From positions 13,297-77,296 of the forward strand of contig CAYQME010000006.1 of the NCBI GenBank assembly GCA_964418645.1: a stretch of DNA of 64,000 nucleotides, read 5' to 3'. The DNA is from JAADHG01 sp964418645. Lineage in GTDB: Bacteria; Bacteroidota; Bacteroidia; Flavobacteriales; Flavobacteriaceae. Under the pieces are notes generated by a model that saw only the letters and a list, made by a program, of their open reading frames with translations, made no database searches and was not told the origin of the DNA. Of the stretch, positions 1-9,028 are shown piece by piece; the first letter of the stretch is position 1; every line of letters starts with the position of its first letter. Both the position numbers and the translations under genes were made by a program.

Positions 1-1224
1 CCAGATAGCGTCCGTTGGATTTGCTGAATGACATGTAGTGCACCTATTATTAATAATGGTACTTACTTGTTCTAAAGAAACCGTTTCGGTACACGCTTCA
101 TATTTAGGTTTTTCAGGTGCTGTAACAAATGCTACGGATAACAAAAGTAACACAGAAATTGGCATTACCCAAACCGAAAGTTGCCCTTTTTCGCGTGCGT
201 TTAAATAGTGTTTTATACCTGCACTTCCTAAAGTAATGGCAATAAGTACAATCCATTGATAGGTATTTCCGAAGGTACTCGGAAAATGATTGCTTATCAT
301 AATAAATAATACGGGAAGCGTAAAATAGTTATTAGAATACGAGCGAATAAAAGCGGCTTTGCCGTCTTCTGGATTTGGTGCTAATCCTTTTTTTGCGGCA
401 TTTACCATGCGTTTTTGCCCAGGAATGATAATGAAAAACACATTGGCAGCCATTAAGGTGCCTATTAAAGCGCCAAAATGTATGTACGCTGCTCTTCCAC
501 TAAAAACTTGAGCGTAAAACCATGCAAAAAAGATTAAAAATACTGTCATAGCAATAGTGAAAACAAGTTTATTGCTAATTAAGCGTTTACACATTTGGTC
601 GTAGATTATCCAACCAATAATTAATGAAACAATACTAATAGTTATTGCAGATGCAACACTTATATCTAAAACTTCGGGATCTATTAAAAATGATTTTGCA
701 TTAAAATAATAGACAATTGCCAATAAACAGAACCCAGAAAGCCAAGTAAAATAGGCTTCGTATTTAAACCAATGTAAATCTTTTGAGATTTTTTTTGGAG
801 CTAGTTTGTATTTTTCTAAATAGTAGAATCCGCCACCATGAACAGCCCAGAGATTTCCAGCCAATTCATCTCTTATATCTTTAGTTCGGTTTAAAGCGTT
901 TTCTAAAAATACAAAATAAAAAGAGGCACCAATCCAAGCAATACCAAAGGTAATATGCATCCAACGGACCGTTAAGTTTAGCCATTCAAACAAGTGGCTT
1001 TCCCAGATAGTACCTTTTAAAAATAAATAGAGAATCCCAATACCACCAATACTTGCAATGACAATAAACGCATAAAACCAATTTTGAGATGTTTGTAATG
1101 ATTCTGCTTTTTCGTCATTATTTTCTGCTTTATAAAACTTGATTAAATGATGTAGTTTGTAAGTTACAACAACTATTATAATGAATATTATTAACCAAGC
1201 TATACCTAAAAAAATCTCTATCAT
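1..1224 (-). CDS. puuD: Urate hydroxylase PuuD-like membrane protein with C-terminal cytochrome c (3' end beyond window)
   Basis: Translating from the ATG at 1224 gives 408 codons with no stop before the window edge, so the gene is partial. It begins with a membrane segment (MIEIFLGIAWLIIFIIIVVV) and continues through several hydrophobic helices, with motifs such as VRWMHITFGIAWIG and NLWAVHGGGFYYLEKY, as expected of the urate-oxidase-like integral membrane domain. A c-type heme motif CTTCH lies at codons 395-399 (28-42), which fits the cytochrome c tail of PuuD. The family oxidises urate to 5-hydroxyisourate in the cytoplasmic membrane. It follows alc by 5 bp on the same strand, completing a purine-to-ureidoglycolate operon. 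Function is inferred from domain order and operon context. Confidence 0.88.
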   Translation of the reverse strand, partial: MIEIFLGIAWLIIFIIIVVVTYKLHHLIKFYKAENNDEKAESLQTSQNWFYAFIVIASIGGIGILYLFLKGTIWESHLFEWLNLTVRWMHITFGIAWIGASFYFVFLENALNRTKDIRDELAGNLWAVHGGGFYYLEKYKLAPKKISKDLHWFKYEAYFTWLSGFCLLAIVYYFNAKSFLIDPEVLDISVASAITISIVSLIIGWIIYDQMCKRLISNKLVFTIAMTVFLIFFAWFYAQVFSGRAAYIHFGALIGTLMAANVFFIIIPGQKRMVNAAKKGLAPNPEDGKAAFIRSYSNNYFTLPVLFIMISNHFPSTFGNTYQWIVLIAITLGSAGIKHYLNAREKGQLSVWVMPISVLLLLSVAFVTAPEKPKYEACTETVSLEQVSTIINNRCTTCHSANPTDAIW

Positions 1225-1229
1225 TTAAT

Positions 1230-2228
1230 TTATTTTATAGTTCCCAAAATACGCAATCTGCTAATACCTCCATCAGGATAAATCTTTAATTTAATATGAG
1301 TTATGGTGTCGTGTTCATTTATAAAAGAGCTTTCAAAATGATGCATTTGGTCGGCTTCTAATTTTTGTTTTTCCAATAATGGAAACCATTGTACATTGTT
1401 ATCTATAATATCTTCATCATTATTACTATTACAAGCATCAATAGCACAAGCATCTGGGTAATTGCCTTTAAAATGTTTGGTATCCACAATTATTTTGTTG
1501 ACAATGCCTTGGTGTCCCAATTTAATGGTAACCCAATCTTCATTATTGGGTGTTCGGTTGCGTTTTGTTTCCCAACCGTCTCCCATATTTTTTCCAGTTG
1601 TTGGTGCAATTAAATTATCCATAGCACTAAAAAACATATCGTTACAGCATAGTGCTTTGCCACAGTTATTTGCTAGAGCCAAATCTATTATTTCTTCTGA
1701 ATTGACACGAGACCAATCTTTAAAAACGTCGCCATAAACTCTAAAACGAGCGACACCTCCATCAGGATAAATGAGTAATCTTACGTGTGTATATACGTTA
1801 TCGAAATCAATTTCAAAGAAATGCTGACTGCCAGGATTTAAAGGTGATTTAGGTAATATTTCTTCCCAATCGAGTTCGTCGGCTTTACTCCAAAATAAAT
1901 TTTCGTCTCCTAAATTAATAGCTTCAACCGAGGCAAAAGGCGGATGATTCCCTAAAAAATGATTGGTATCAATATCAAAGCCTTTTATAATGCCTTCAGC
2001 ACCCAGTTTAATGATAGCCCAATCGTGACCTGGAGTACGTTTACGCCTAGATTCCCAGCCGTCCATCCATTTTCCATGGTCGGTATATTTGTCTGGAATA
2101 AAAATACCACGACCTTCTTTGATTAGGTTTTCTTTTTCAGCAAAAAAATCGTCTGTTGCATAGAGTACTTGTCCACCAATTTTCTCGGAAGCAAGGTCTG
2201 TGTATTTTTTAAGTTTACCTTCAAGCAT
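1230..2228 (-). CDS. alc: Allantoicase
   Basis: This 332-residue protein would hydrolyse allantoate to ureidoglycolate and urea in the cytoplasm. It consists of two tandem copies of the allantoicase domain, visible as the repeated blocks GWESRRKRTPGHDWAIIKLG (N-terminal half) and GWETKRNRTPNNEDWVTIKLG-like (C-terminal half), each followed by an IDT/VDTxHFxGNxP motif. The length is normal for the family. Its ATG shares one base with the stop of allB (TAATG), so the two are probably translationally coupled. The puuD start follows 5 bp downstream. The ureidoglycolate product needs a further enzyme not seen in this window. Confidence 0.93.
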   Translation of the reverse strand: MLEGKLKKYTDLASEKIGGQVLYATDDFFAEKENLIKEGRGIFIPDKYTDHGKWMDGWESRRKRTPGHDWAIIKLGAEGIIKGFDIDTNHFLGNHPPFASVEAINLGDENLFWSKADELDWEEILPKSPLNPGSQHFFEIDFDNVYTHVRLLIYPDGGVARFRVYGDVFKDWSRVNSEEIIDLALANNCGKALCCNDMFFSAMDNLIAPTTGKNMGDGWETKRNRTPNNEDWVTIKLGHQGIVNKIIVDTKHFKGNYPDACAIDACNSNNDEDIIDNNVQWFPLLEKQKLEADQMHHFESSFINEHDTITHIKLKIYPDGGISRLRILGTIK

Positions 2229-3568
2229 TAATTATGTTTTAGTAATAATCTCCCTTGTTGAAGGGTTTTTAGTTTTGAATTCTCAACGACTTGTGTGCCG
2301 TTAACAAATGTATGAATTACTTTTCCAAAAAGCATTTCGTTTGCATAAGGTGTAGCTTTATGTTTATGCTGAATAGATTCTTCAGTAATTGTAAAAGCTT
2401 TTGTATCATCCCAAACTGTAATATCGGCATCAAAACCTTCTTGTAATTTTCCTTTTTGCTGCTCTAATCCTAAAAATTGTGCTGGATTTTTGGTGAGCAA
2501 CGGAATTAATTTTTCAAGCGTAAGTCCTCTTTGCCTTCCTTTGGAATACAATAAAGGAAGCGTAAATTGCAAGCCTGAAATGCCACCCCAAGCTTTAAAA
2601 AAATCGCCACTTTCTAATTGTTTTAGTTCTGGAGGAGCAGGAGAATGATCGGATGCTAAAAAATTAAAATCATCATTTAATACTGCATTCCAAAGCAAGT
2701 TATTGTTTTCTTTTTCTCTGATTGGAGGGGCACACTTATAAATTGGAGAAGCATCTGGAATGTTCTCAGCGTTAAAATATAAATAATGCGAACAGGTTTC
2801 AACGGTTAATTTATTGGTTTTTTGTTTACGTTTTTTTATACGCTCTAAACCTTCCGAAGCTGATAAATGAACTATATGAACTTTAATATCAAATTTCTTT
2901 TGAATATCTAAAGCCAAATCAATAGCATTGGTTTCCCAATGTTGTGGCCTTGAATATAAATACTCCTGATAGCTTTTTGGGTTATTAACTTCTGGAACAT
3001 TAGTATCACTCAATTCACAATGTAACAATAGTGGAATATCATAGGTTTTTAAAATTGGCACAATGGCTTCTAAATGAGTTTTGTTCACATTTGGAAATTC
3101 GTCAATTCCGGAATGTGTTAAAAAACCTTTGATACCAAAAACACCAGCTTTGATTAAATCTTCAATATCATCTGAATTTGTTGGGATAATACCTCCGTAA
3201 AATCCGCAATTCACATGGAGTTTATTATTAGAAGCTGTCTGTTTAATTTGAAAAGCTTCAGAAGTTGTTGTAACAGGATTGGCGTTTAAAGGCATTTCAA
3301 TAAGCGTAGTAACACCGCCAATGGCAGCTGCTTTTGTAGCTGTTTCAAAGCCTTCCCAATCCTCACGTCCTGGTTCGTTTATATGCACATGAACATCAAT
3401 AATTCCAGGTATTACAATGAGATTGCTATAATCTAAAAGGGAGATATTATCTAAGGGATGATAACCATTAAAAATTTGATGAATCTTATCATTTTTTATA
3501 TAAAGTGTCGCCTCGACAAATTGATTGTTGATAAAGCATCGTTTGCTATGTGCTAAAAAATTATTCAT
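2228..3568 (-). CDS. allB: Allantoinase
   Basis: A 446-residue amidohydrolase-superfamily enzyme opening the hydantoin ring of allantoin to allantoate. The binuclear metal site is complete: H60 and H62 in IDVHVHINEPG, the candidate carboxylated lysine K147 in GIKGFLTHSG, H183 in LLLHCE, H234 in HIVHLSA and D307 in ASDHSP. The GIKGF and ASDHSP motifs favour allantoinase over dihydroorotase, and the neighbours (allantoicase, xanthine dehydrogenase) agree. Its ATG overlaps the 3' end of xdhB by 8 bp and its stop overlaps the alc start by one base, so it sits inside one coupled operon. Confidence 0.93.
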   Translation of the reverse strand: MNNFLAHSKRCFINNQFVEATLYIKNDKIHQIFNGYHPLDNISLLDYSNLIVIPGIIDVHVHINEPGREDWEGFETATKAAAIGGVTTLIEMPLNANPVTTTSEAFQIKQTASNNKLHVNCGFYGGIIPTNSDDIEDLIKAGVFGIKGFLTHSGIDEFPNVNKTHLEAIVPILKTYDIPLLLHCELSDTNVPEVNNPKSYQEYLYSRPQHWETNAIDLALDIQKKFDIKVHIVHLSASEGLERIKKRKQKTNKLTVETCSHYLYFNAENIPDASPIYKCAPPIREKENNNLLWNAVLNDDFNFLASDHSPAPPELKQLESGDFFKAWGGISGLQFTLPLLYSKGRQRGLTLEKLIPLLTKNPAQFLGLEQQKGKLQEGFDADITVWDDTKAFTITEESIQHKHKATPYANEMLFGKVIHTFVNGTQVVENSKLKTLQQGRLLLKHN

Positions 3569-5891
3569 ATAAACTCATCAATACTTTTTCAGGAGTCATT
3601 GGTGCATGAAACTTTAATTTGTAGTTTGGATTGAATTCCTTTATTGCATTTTGAATCGCAAAATATGCACCAATACCATACATTAAAGGAGGCTCGCCAA
3701 CAGCTTTTGATTTTAAAATGGCCATATCATTACCTTTCGTTTCTAAAGGTAAAACATCAATGGTTTTTGCAGTTGAAAATAAATCAGGGACTTTGTAAGT
3801 AGATAAAGCATTAGACAATAATCGTCCATCTTTGCCAAAAGCGATTTCTTCCATAGTCATCCAACCAATACCTTGTGCAAGTGCGCCTTCAACCTGACCT
3901 AAATCTATGCCTTTACTCATACTTTTTCCGTAGTCGTGTACAATTTTAATAGCATCAAAAGTATAAGTACCACGAGTGCAATCTACAGTAGTTGTAATAA
4001 TGGCTGTTCCATATACATGATAGGCAAACGGATGCCCTTTTTCTTTGGTTTTATCAAAGAGGATTTCAGGTGTTGCGTAGTGTGCGTTTTCGGTTAACGC
4101 TATACGCTTCAACATGGCTTTTGCGATGAGTTCATCCCAAGTTAAAGCCGATTTTGTACCATTTACTAAAACAGTTTCGTCTTTTATTTCAAGATGTACT
4201 TTGCTAGTCTTTAATTCTTCTGAAGCCACTATTTTAAGTCTTTCAAGTAAAGTATTACAGGCTTTCAAAACAGCTTTTCCGTTTAGGTCTGCTGTTGAGC
4301 TTGCAGCTGATGGTGATGTATTTGCAACACGAGTTGTATTAGTAGTTTCAATTTTTACTTTTTTAGGATTGATTGAAAATACTTGTGCAGCAAGTTGAAG
4401 CATTTTTGTATTTACACCTTGTCCCATTTCTACAGCTGCTGTACTAATGCCAACGCTTCCATCGAGATAAATATGTACCAAAGCACGAGCATGATTCATA
4501 GGCGTATTGGTAAACGAAATGCCAAATGTAATTGGCATTAATGAGATACCTTTTTTAAATGCTGAACTTGTACTGTTAAAATCTTCAACTTCCTTTTTTA
4601 GTGTTTCAAAATTAAAATTAGACTTTGCAGATTGCCAGGAATTACGAGCTTCAACCTGAGTTGCAATTTGGCCATAAGAAAACTCATTATCTTCTTTTAA
4701 TAAGTTAGCTTCCTGAATTTCTTGTGCTGAAACACCAATTTCTGAAGCCGCTTTTGCAATGGCAGATTCTATAACAAACATACCTTGTGGGCCACCAAAA
4801 CCACGGAATGCCGTATTTGGTGGCAAGTTGGTTTTACAACTTAAAACGGTTGTTTTTACATTTTCGATATAATAACTGTTGGTGGCATGAAATAGTGTTC
4901 GTTCAGCAATTGCTGGGGATAAATCGGCCGCAGCGCCAGAGTTTTGTAAAAACTCGACTTCGTAAGCCAAAATTTTTAGATCTTTAGATAAACCTATTTT
5001 AAAGGTGCTTTCATACGGATGCCGTTTTCCTGTCATACGCAAATCGTCATGCCGATTTAAAATTAATTTGACAGATTGGTTTAAATGATGTGTTGCCAAA
5101 GCAGCCATAACAGCCCAAGGCGTTGCTTGGTCTTCTTTACCACCAAAGCCACCACCAAGACGCGTAACGTCAACTTCAATTTTATGCATTGGTACTCCTA
5201 AAACATTGGCAGTAGTTTTCTGGACAGCAGTAGGGCCTTGTGTAGAAGATGTGATTTTTATGTTACCATTTTCTAATGGTTCAGCATAAGCACCTTGTGT
5301 TTCTAAATAAAGTTGTTCTTGACCGTTGGAGAATGTTTCGTCTTCAAAAATATAGTCACAGCTTTTAAAGGCGTCATCAGTATTTCCTAAACTAAAAGAA
5401 CGTGGTGCATTAATAAAGCTGCCTTTTTCTTTGGCTTCTTTGCAGGTTGTAATTACAGGAAGTTCTTCTATTTCTATTGTAATTAATCGTCGCGCTTGTC
5501 GTGCAATAAATTCAGATTCTGCAACAATAAAAGCAATTGGTTGTCCCCAAAAATGGATTTCATCTTCCGAAAATAAAGGTTCATCCGGAATAATACCACC
5601 AATTTGATTTTCACCAGGAATATCTTTATATGTAAAAATGCGTGAGACACCATCTAATTTTTTTGCTTTGGAATAATCAATGTTTTTAATTATTCCATGT
5701 GCTTTTGGTGAATCGAATACAACTCCAAATAAAGTACCTTCTCTTACATTAACATCATCAACATAAATAGATTCTCCGCGAACATGGGTATAGGCATCTA
5801 TGTTTTTTATGCTTTGTTTTAAAGCATTTGAAACAGTATTCACTTTAAGTTCTAAATCGTTATGTGATTTGTTTTTATGCATGTTGTACAA
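3561..5891 (-). CDS. xdhB: Xanthine dehydrogenase, molybdopterin-binding subunit
   Basis: A 776-residue large subunit of the xanthine oxidase family, which binds the molybdenum cofactor and hydroxylates hypoxanthine/xanthine to urate. The N-terminal a/b hammerhead domain (about residues 35-140, starting THVRGESIYVDD) is followed by the Moco domains with LGGGFGGKE, the conserved AFRGFGGPQGM and GQG-type cofactor motifs, and the catalytic glutamate E733 in GEPPLMYGIG. The two-subunit split (FeS/FAD protein plus Moco protein) is the common bacterial form. It overlaps xdhA by 17 bp and allB by 8 bp. No XdhC-type cofactor-insertion gene is seen in the window. Confidence 0.93.
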   Translation of the reverse strand: MYNMHKNKSHNDLELKVNTVSNALKQSIKNIDAYTHVRGESIYVDDVNVREGTLFGVVFDSPKAHGIIKNIDYSKAKKLDGVSRIFTYKDIPGENQIGGIIPDEPLFSEDEIHFWGQPIAFIVAESEFIARQARRLITIEIEELPVITTCKEAKEKGSFINAPRSFSLGNTDDAFKSCDYIFEDETFSNGQEQLYLETQGAYAEPLENGNIKITSSTQGPTAVQKTTANVLGVPMHKIEVDVTRLGGGFGGKEDQATPWAVMAALATHHLNQSVKLILNRHDDLRMTGKRHPYESTFKIGLSKDLKILAYEVEFLQNSGAAADLSPAIAERTLFHATNSYYIENVKTTVLSCKTNLPPNTAFRGFGGPQGMFVIESAIAKAASEIGVSAQEIQEANLLKEDNEFSYGQIATQVEARNSWQSAKSNFNFETLKKEVEDFNSTSSAFKKGISLMPITFGISFTNTPMNHARALVHIYLDGSVGISTAAVEMGQGVNTKMLQLAAQVFSINPKKVKIETTNTTRVANTSPSAASSTADLNGKAVLKACNTLLERLKIVASEELKTSKVHLEIKDETVLVNGTKSALTWDELIAKAMLKRIALTENAHYATPEILFDKTKEKGHPFAYHVYGTAIITTTVDCTRGTYTFDAIKIVHDYGKSMSKGIDLGQVEGALAQGIGWMTMEEIAFGKDGRLLSNALSTYKVPDLFSTAKTIDVLPLETKGNDMAILKSKAVGEPPLMYGIGAYFAIQNAIKEFNPNYKLKFHAPMTPEKVLMSLYE

Positions 5892-7290
5892 AATCGGTTA
5901 GTTGAAACTGATGAGAGAACAATCCTATAAAATGAGCAAAGAATAATTGTCTTGCTAAAAGACGCTTATAATCGCTTGAACCTCTAACATCACTAATGGG
6001 AGAAATTTCACTTTGAAGTATTTGGTTTGCTTCCAAAATAGTTGTTCTATGTAATGGCTTTCCGTTTAAAAATGCTGAAGTTTTAAATAAATACTTTGGA
6101 ATTGCAGATACGCCTCCAATCGACACATAAGCATCTTCAATACTATTATTTTTAACAGTAATACTGATAGCCGAATTTACACTTGCAATATCCAAATGTG
6201 TTCGCTTACTTACTTTTTCAAAATTGAATTTTGCGTGTTTTGAAGGTAATTGGAATTGGATATCTTTAATAAGTTCATCGTCTTTTAAATCGAAGGTTTT
6301 ATAGCCTTGATAAAATTGATTTAATGGAATTTGTCTTTCATTACCTTCAGGGTTAATAATTGTAATGTTGCTATTAAGGGCTAAAAAAAAGATAGTCATG
6401 TCTCCAATAGGTGAGGCGTTTACAAAATTACCACCAATAGACGCCATATTCCGTATTTGTTCGGAAGACACTAATTTGAGATGTTTTTTTAAGTTTGGAA
6501 AAACGGTATTCAATGCTTTATGATTCCAAAGGTCTGAAACTGTAGTTCCAGCTCCAATTGTACAGGTGTTATCTTCAATATGTATACCTTTTAAAGAGTT
6601 ATCATCTGAAATAAGATGAACCTTATTGTTTATTAAATTATCAGCTTTTTGAACATACAAATCTGTCCCTCCAGAAACGTAGGTCATTCCAGATTGAGAG
6701 TTGCTTTTTATTTGTAGTTGATTTAAACGTTCTGGTATTTCTGAAAAATAACTTGGAATGAATCCATTATCAATTAACGATTGTAATGATTTTTCAGAAT
6801 CAGCTGATTCTAACTTCTCACAGATATCATCTACCGCTTTTTCAATCGATTTATATCCCGTACATCTACAGATATTTCCACTTATAGCGTCTAAAGCCTT
6901 ATCCCTATTTTTTTTAGAATGTGAAAGAGCAAAACCAGTTAAAGACACCACAAATCCTGGAGTACAAAACCCACATTGTGAGGCATGGTTTTCTTTTATT
7001 GCGGATTGTGTAACGGTTAATTCTTTTGGAAGATTAGTGCCTTCAATAGTGACAATGTGTTTTCCATGTGCATTTCCTAGAGGAGAAATACATGAAGTAA
7101 TACTTTTGTACTCAATAGAATTATTCTCTTTTAATGTTCCAACTAAAACAGTACAAGCACCACAATCACCTTCACGACAACCTATTTTTGTTCCAGGAAG
7201 GCGTTGCTCATAACGTATAAAATCGAGCAAGGTCATACCTGCATTGTTGTGTGTTTTAATTGTTTTATTATTAAGAATAAACTCTATCAT
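5875..7290 (-). CDS. xdhA: Xanthine dehydrogenase, FAD/iron-sulfur small subunit
   Basis: A 471-residue electron-transfer subunit. Residues 1-80 form a plant-type [2Fe-2S] ferredoxin domain (C38, C43, C46 in GCREGDCGACTV, with C67). The second [2Fe-2S] domain follows, with C106/C109 in CGFCTPG and C141/C143 in ICRCTGY. From about residue 200 comes the FAD domain with YVSGGTDLYVQ and IGGNFVNASPIGD, then the CO-dehydrogenase flavoprotein C-terminal domain. Electrons from xdhB pass through these clusters to FAD and NAD+. It lies 15 bp after guaD and overlaps xdhB, consistent with one transcript. Confidence 0.93.
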   Translation of the reverse strand: MIEFILNNKTIKTHNNAGMTLLDFIRYEQRLPGTKIGCREGDCGACTVLVGTLKENNSIEYKSITSCISPLGNAHGKHIVTIEGTNLPKELTVTQSAIKENHASQCGFCTPGFVVSLTGFALSHSKKNRDKALDAISGNICRCTGYKSIEKAVDDICEKLESADSEKSLQSLIDNGFIPSYFSEIPERLNQLQIKSNSQSGMTYVSGGTDLYVQKADNLINNKVHLISDDNSLKGIHIEDNTCTIGAGTTVSDLWNHKALNTVFPNLKKHLKLVSSEQIRNMASIGGNFVNASPIGDMTIFFLALNSNITIINPEGNERQIPLNQFYQGYKTFDLKDDELIKDIQFQLPSKHAKFNFEKVSKRTHLDIASVNSAISITVKNNSIEDAYVSIGGVSAIPKYLFKTSAFLNGKPLHRTTILEANQILQSEISPISDVRGSSDYKRLLARQLFFAHFIGLFSHQFQLTDFVQHA

Positions 7291-7305
7291 GCTAATGTTT
7301 TGAAA

Positions 7306-7773
7306 CTAATATTCTGTTTTATCCTCTTTTTCTTCCCATTTAATAAATACCTCAAGAGCCACTTCTCGTCCTAATTGTTGAAAAGGAATACTTCTTTCTT
7401 TATAAGGGAGCGGTATTTCTTTATATATAAATTCATCATCAAAGCCAATATTAGCAGCGTCAATTTGATTACTTCCATAATACACCTTGTCAGGTCGTGC
7501 CCAATAAATGGCTCCCAAACACATTGGACAAGGTTCGCATGAGGTGTAAATTTCGCAACCTTCTAATTGAAATGAATTTAAGTTTTTGCAGGCGTCTCGT
7601 ATTGCATTAACTTCGGCATGTGCCGTTGGGTCGTTGCTGGAAGTGACTTTATTATTGCCTCTACCAACAATTTTACCATCTTTAACAACAACACACCCAA
7701 AAGGACCACCTTCATTATTATCCATTCCTTTTAAGGCAGCATTTACAGCAGCTTTCATAAATTTTATTTCCAT
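7306..7773 (-). CDS. guaD: Guanine deaminase (cytidine-deaminase fold)
   Basis: A 155-residue zinc deaminase of the CMP/dCMP-deaminase superfamily. The zinc site is HAE (H52, E54 in TAHAEVNAI) and PCPMC (C82, C85 in SCEPCPMCLGAIYW). The family also contains tRNA adenosine deaminase TadA, but the YYGSNQIDAANIGFDDEFIY stretch near the C-terminus and the position at the head of a xanthine dehydrogenase operon point to guanine deaminase, converting guanine to xanthine. The upstream minus-strand region (7774-7908) is AT-rich and probably holds the operon promoter; I find no exact TAnnTTTG match there. Confidence 0.85.
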   Translation of the reverse strand: MEIKFMKAAVNAALKGMDNNEGGPFGCVVVKDGKIVGRGNNKVTSSNDPTAHAEVNAIRDACKNLNSFQLEGCEIYTSCEPCPMCLGAIYWARPDKVYYGSNQIDAANIGFDDEFIYKEIPLPYKERSIPFQQLGREVALEVFIKWEEKEDKTEY

Positions 7774-7908
7774 TCCAGAGTTTATTTTAGACGACTTGCA
7801 TGAATATAACGAATATACAATTTTTTGTAAAGTTTGTTAAATAAAAAACGTCTTGAAAAGTATTTTTAAAAAGGATTATTTTTGGCTTAAGTTATTTAAT
7901 GTGATTAA

Positions 7909-9026
7909 TCAAACTTTGATGAATATCTTTTTTTTATAAAGTATATATCCTAATCCCAAATAGAATGCTACAACAACTAAAGCATATAGTAATGATGACA
8001 TTTTATCACTTAAAAAGTCATGAATAAATATATTGTTATAAATTCAAGAATGGATATTAGTTTTCCAAGAATGGATATTAGTTTGCCTAATTTTTGTTAA
8101 GTAAAATGTCTTAGCAATAAAACTGGATAAAAAGAAAATGGTTATTGCATTCATACCTGCATATTTAAAAATGGAACCGAATTTAATTTTCTTAGCATCA
8201 GTTAAGTAATAAATTACACCCAAAATTAGTGTACCCCAACCACTAGTAACTAACACAAAACTACTGCTCCAAATGGCTTTGTTTAATGGAAACCAAACAC
8301 TAACAATGTACCTTAAAGTTAGAAGCACAAAGGCAACTCCAAATAGGGGTTTTATATTTTTAAGACCGTCTAAAAGGCGTCCAATTAAAATTCCTGAAAT
8401 GCAAGTGGCAATCGCAGGTAAAGTACTAAATAAGCCTTCGGGGTCGTAATCTATTTTCCACATGTGTTTGCCAAGTAGGTTATAATCAATATAGTTAGCC
8501 CAATTGTTTGGGGCTCTATCTAATGTTGGTATAGTACCATCTGGCAAAGGGACAAATCCAAGAAACAACCAATATAACTACTAAAATAGAGATTCCAATA
8601 CCCAATAATATTTTCCAATTACAGTTAAGATAAAGGATTGCTGAAAACAAAAATACAACACCAATACGCTGTAATACTCCAGGAAATCGTAATATTTCAA
8701 AATCTTTTACAAAAGGGAAGTAAGGTAAAAATAGACCAAGAAATAAACCAAGACCTATTAATTTTAAACTTCTAATAATAATTTTTCTATAAGTAATCTT
8801 ATTAATAGGCTTGTTTTTATAGGCGAAGTAAATAGAAATTCCCACTATAAATAAAAAATAAAAAGAAAGGAAAAATTAAATCTGTAGGTGTTAAACCATG
8901 TCATTTAGCATGAAGCAAAGGCGTATATACATGACTCCAAGTTCCAGGTGTATTTACAAGTATCATTGCAACAATAGTGACTCCTCTTAAAAAATTTACT
9001 GATACTATTCTATGTTTACCACTCAT
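7909..9026 (-). pseudogene. Decayed NagX/DUF5009-like heparan-alpha-glucosaminide N-acetyltransferase family protein
   Basis: Reading minus-strand frames in order reconstructs one multi-helix membrane protein of about 370 residues. It starts at ATG 9026 with MSGKHRIVSVNFLRG and runs through HGLTPTDLIFPFF, VGISIYFAYKNK, LRFPGVLQRIGVV, GFVPLPDGTIPTLDRAPNNW, GTLILGVIYYLTDAKK and GMNAITIFFLSS, to the typical end ILYKKKIFIKV and TGA at 7909. It is broken by an in-frame TGA at 8901-8903 (probably a former Trp), a frameshift in a T-rich run near 8848, a frameshift near 8560, and a TGA at 8044-8046 just after a 21-bp tandem duplication. Two fragments (8516-8845 and 8044-8568) remain open. It follows the symporter by 2 bp, so it once belonged to that operon. 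The family is often linked to amino-sugar uptake loci. Confidence 0.88.
8042..8085 (-). repeat. 21-bp tandem duplication inside the NagX-like pseudogene
   Basis: On the minus strand the unit ACTAATATCCATTCTTGG occurs twice in direct succession with a 21-bp period, duplicating seven codons (TNIHSWK). The second copy carries TGA where the first has TGG, which ends the reading frame at 8044. After the TGA the original frame continues to the conserved C-terminus. The duplication itself keeps frame; the nonsense change is what disables it. Confidence 0.85.
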
Positions 9027-9028
9027 GA

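Noticed and set aside
6758..7213. 151-codon plus-strand frame inside xdhA
   Set aside because: It is antisense to well-conserved 2Fe-2S motifs of xdhA and its translation resembles nothing; a shadow frame.
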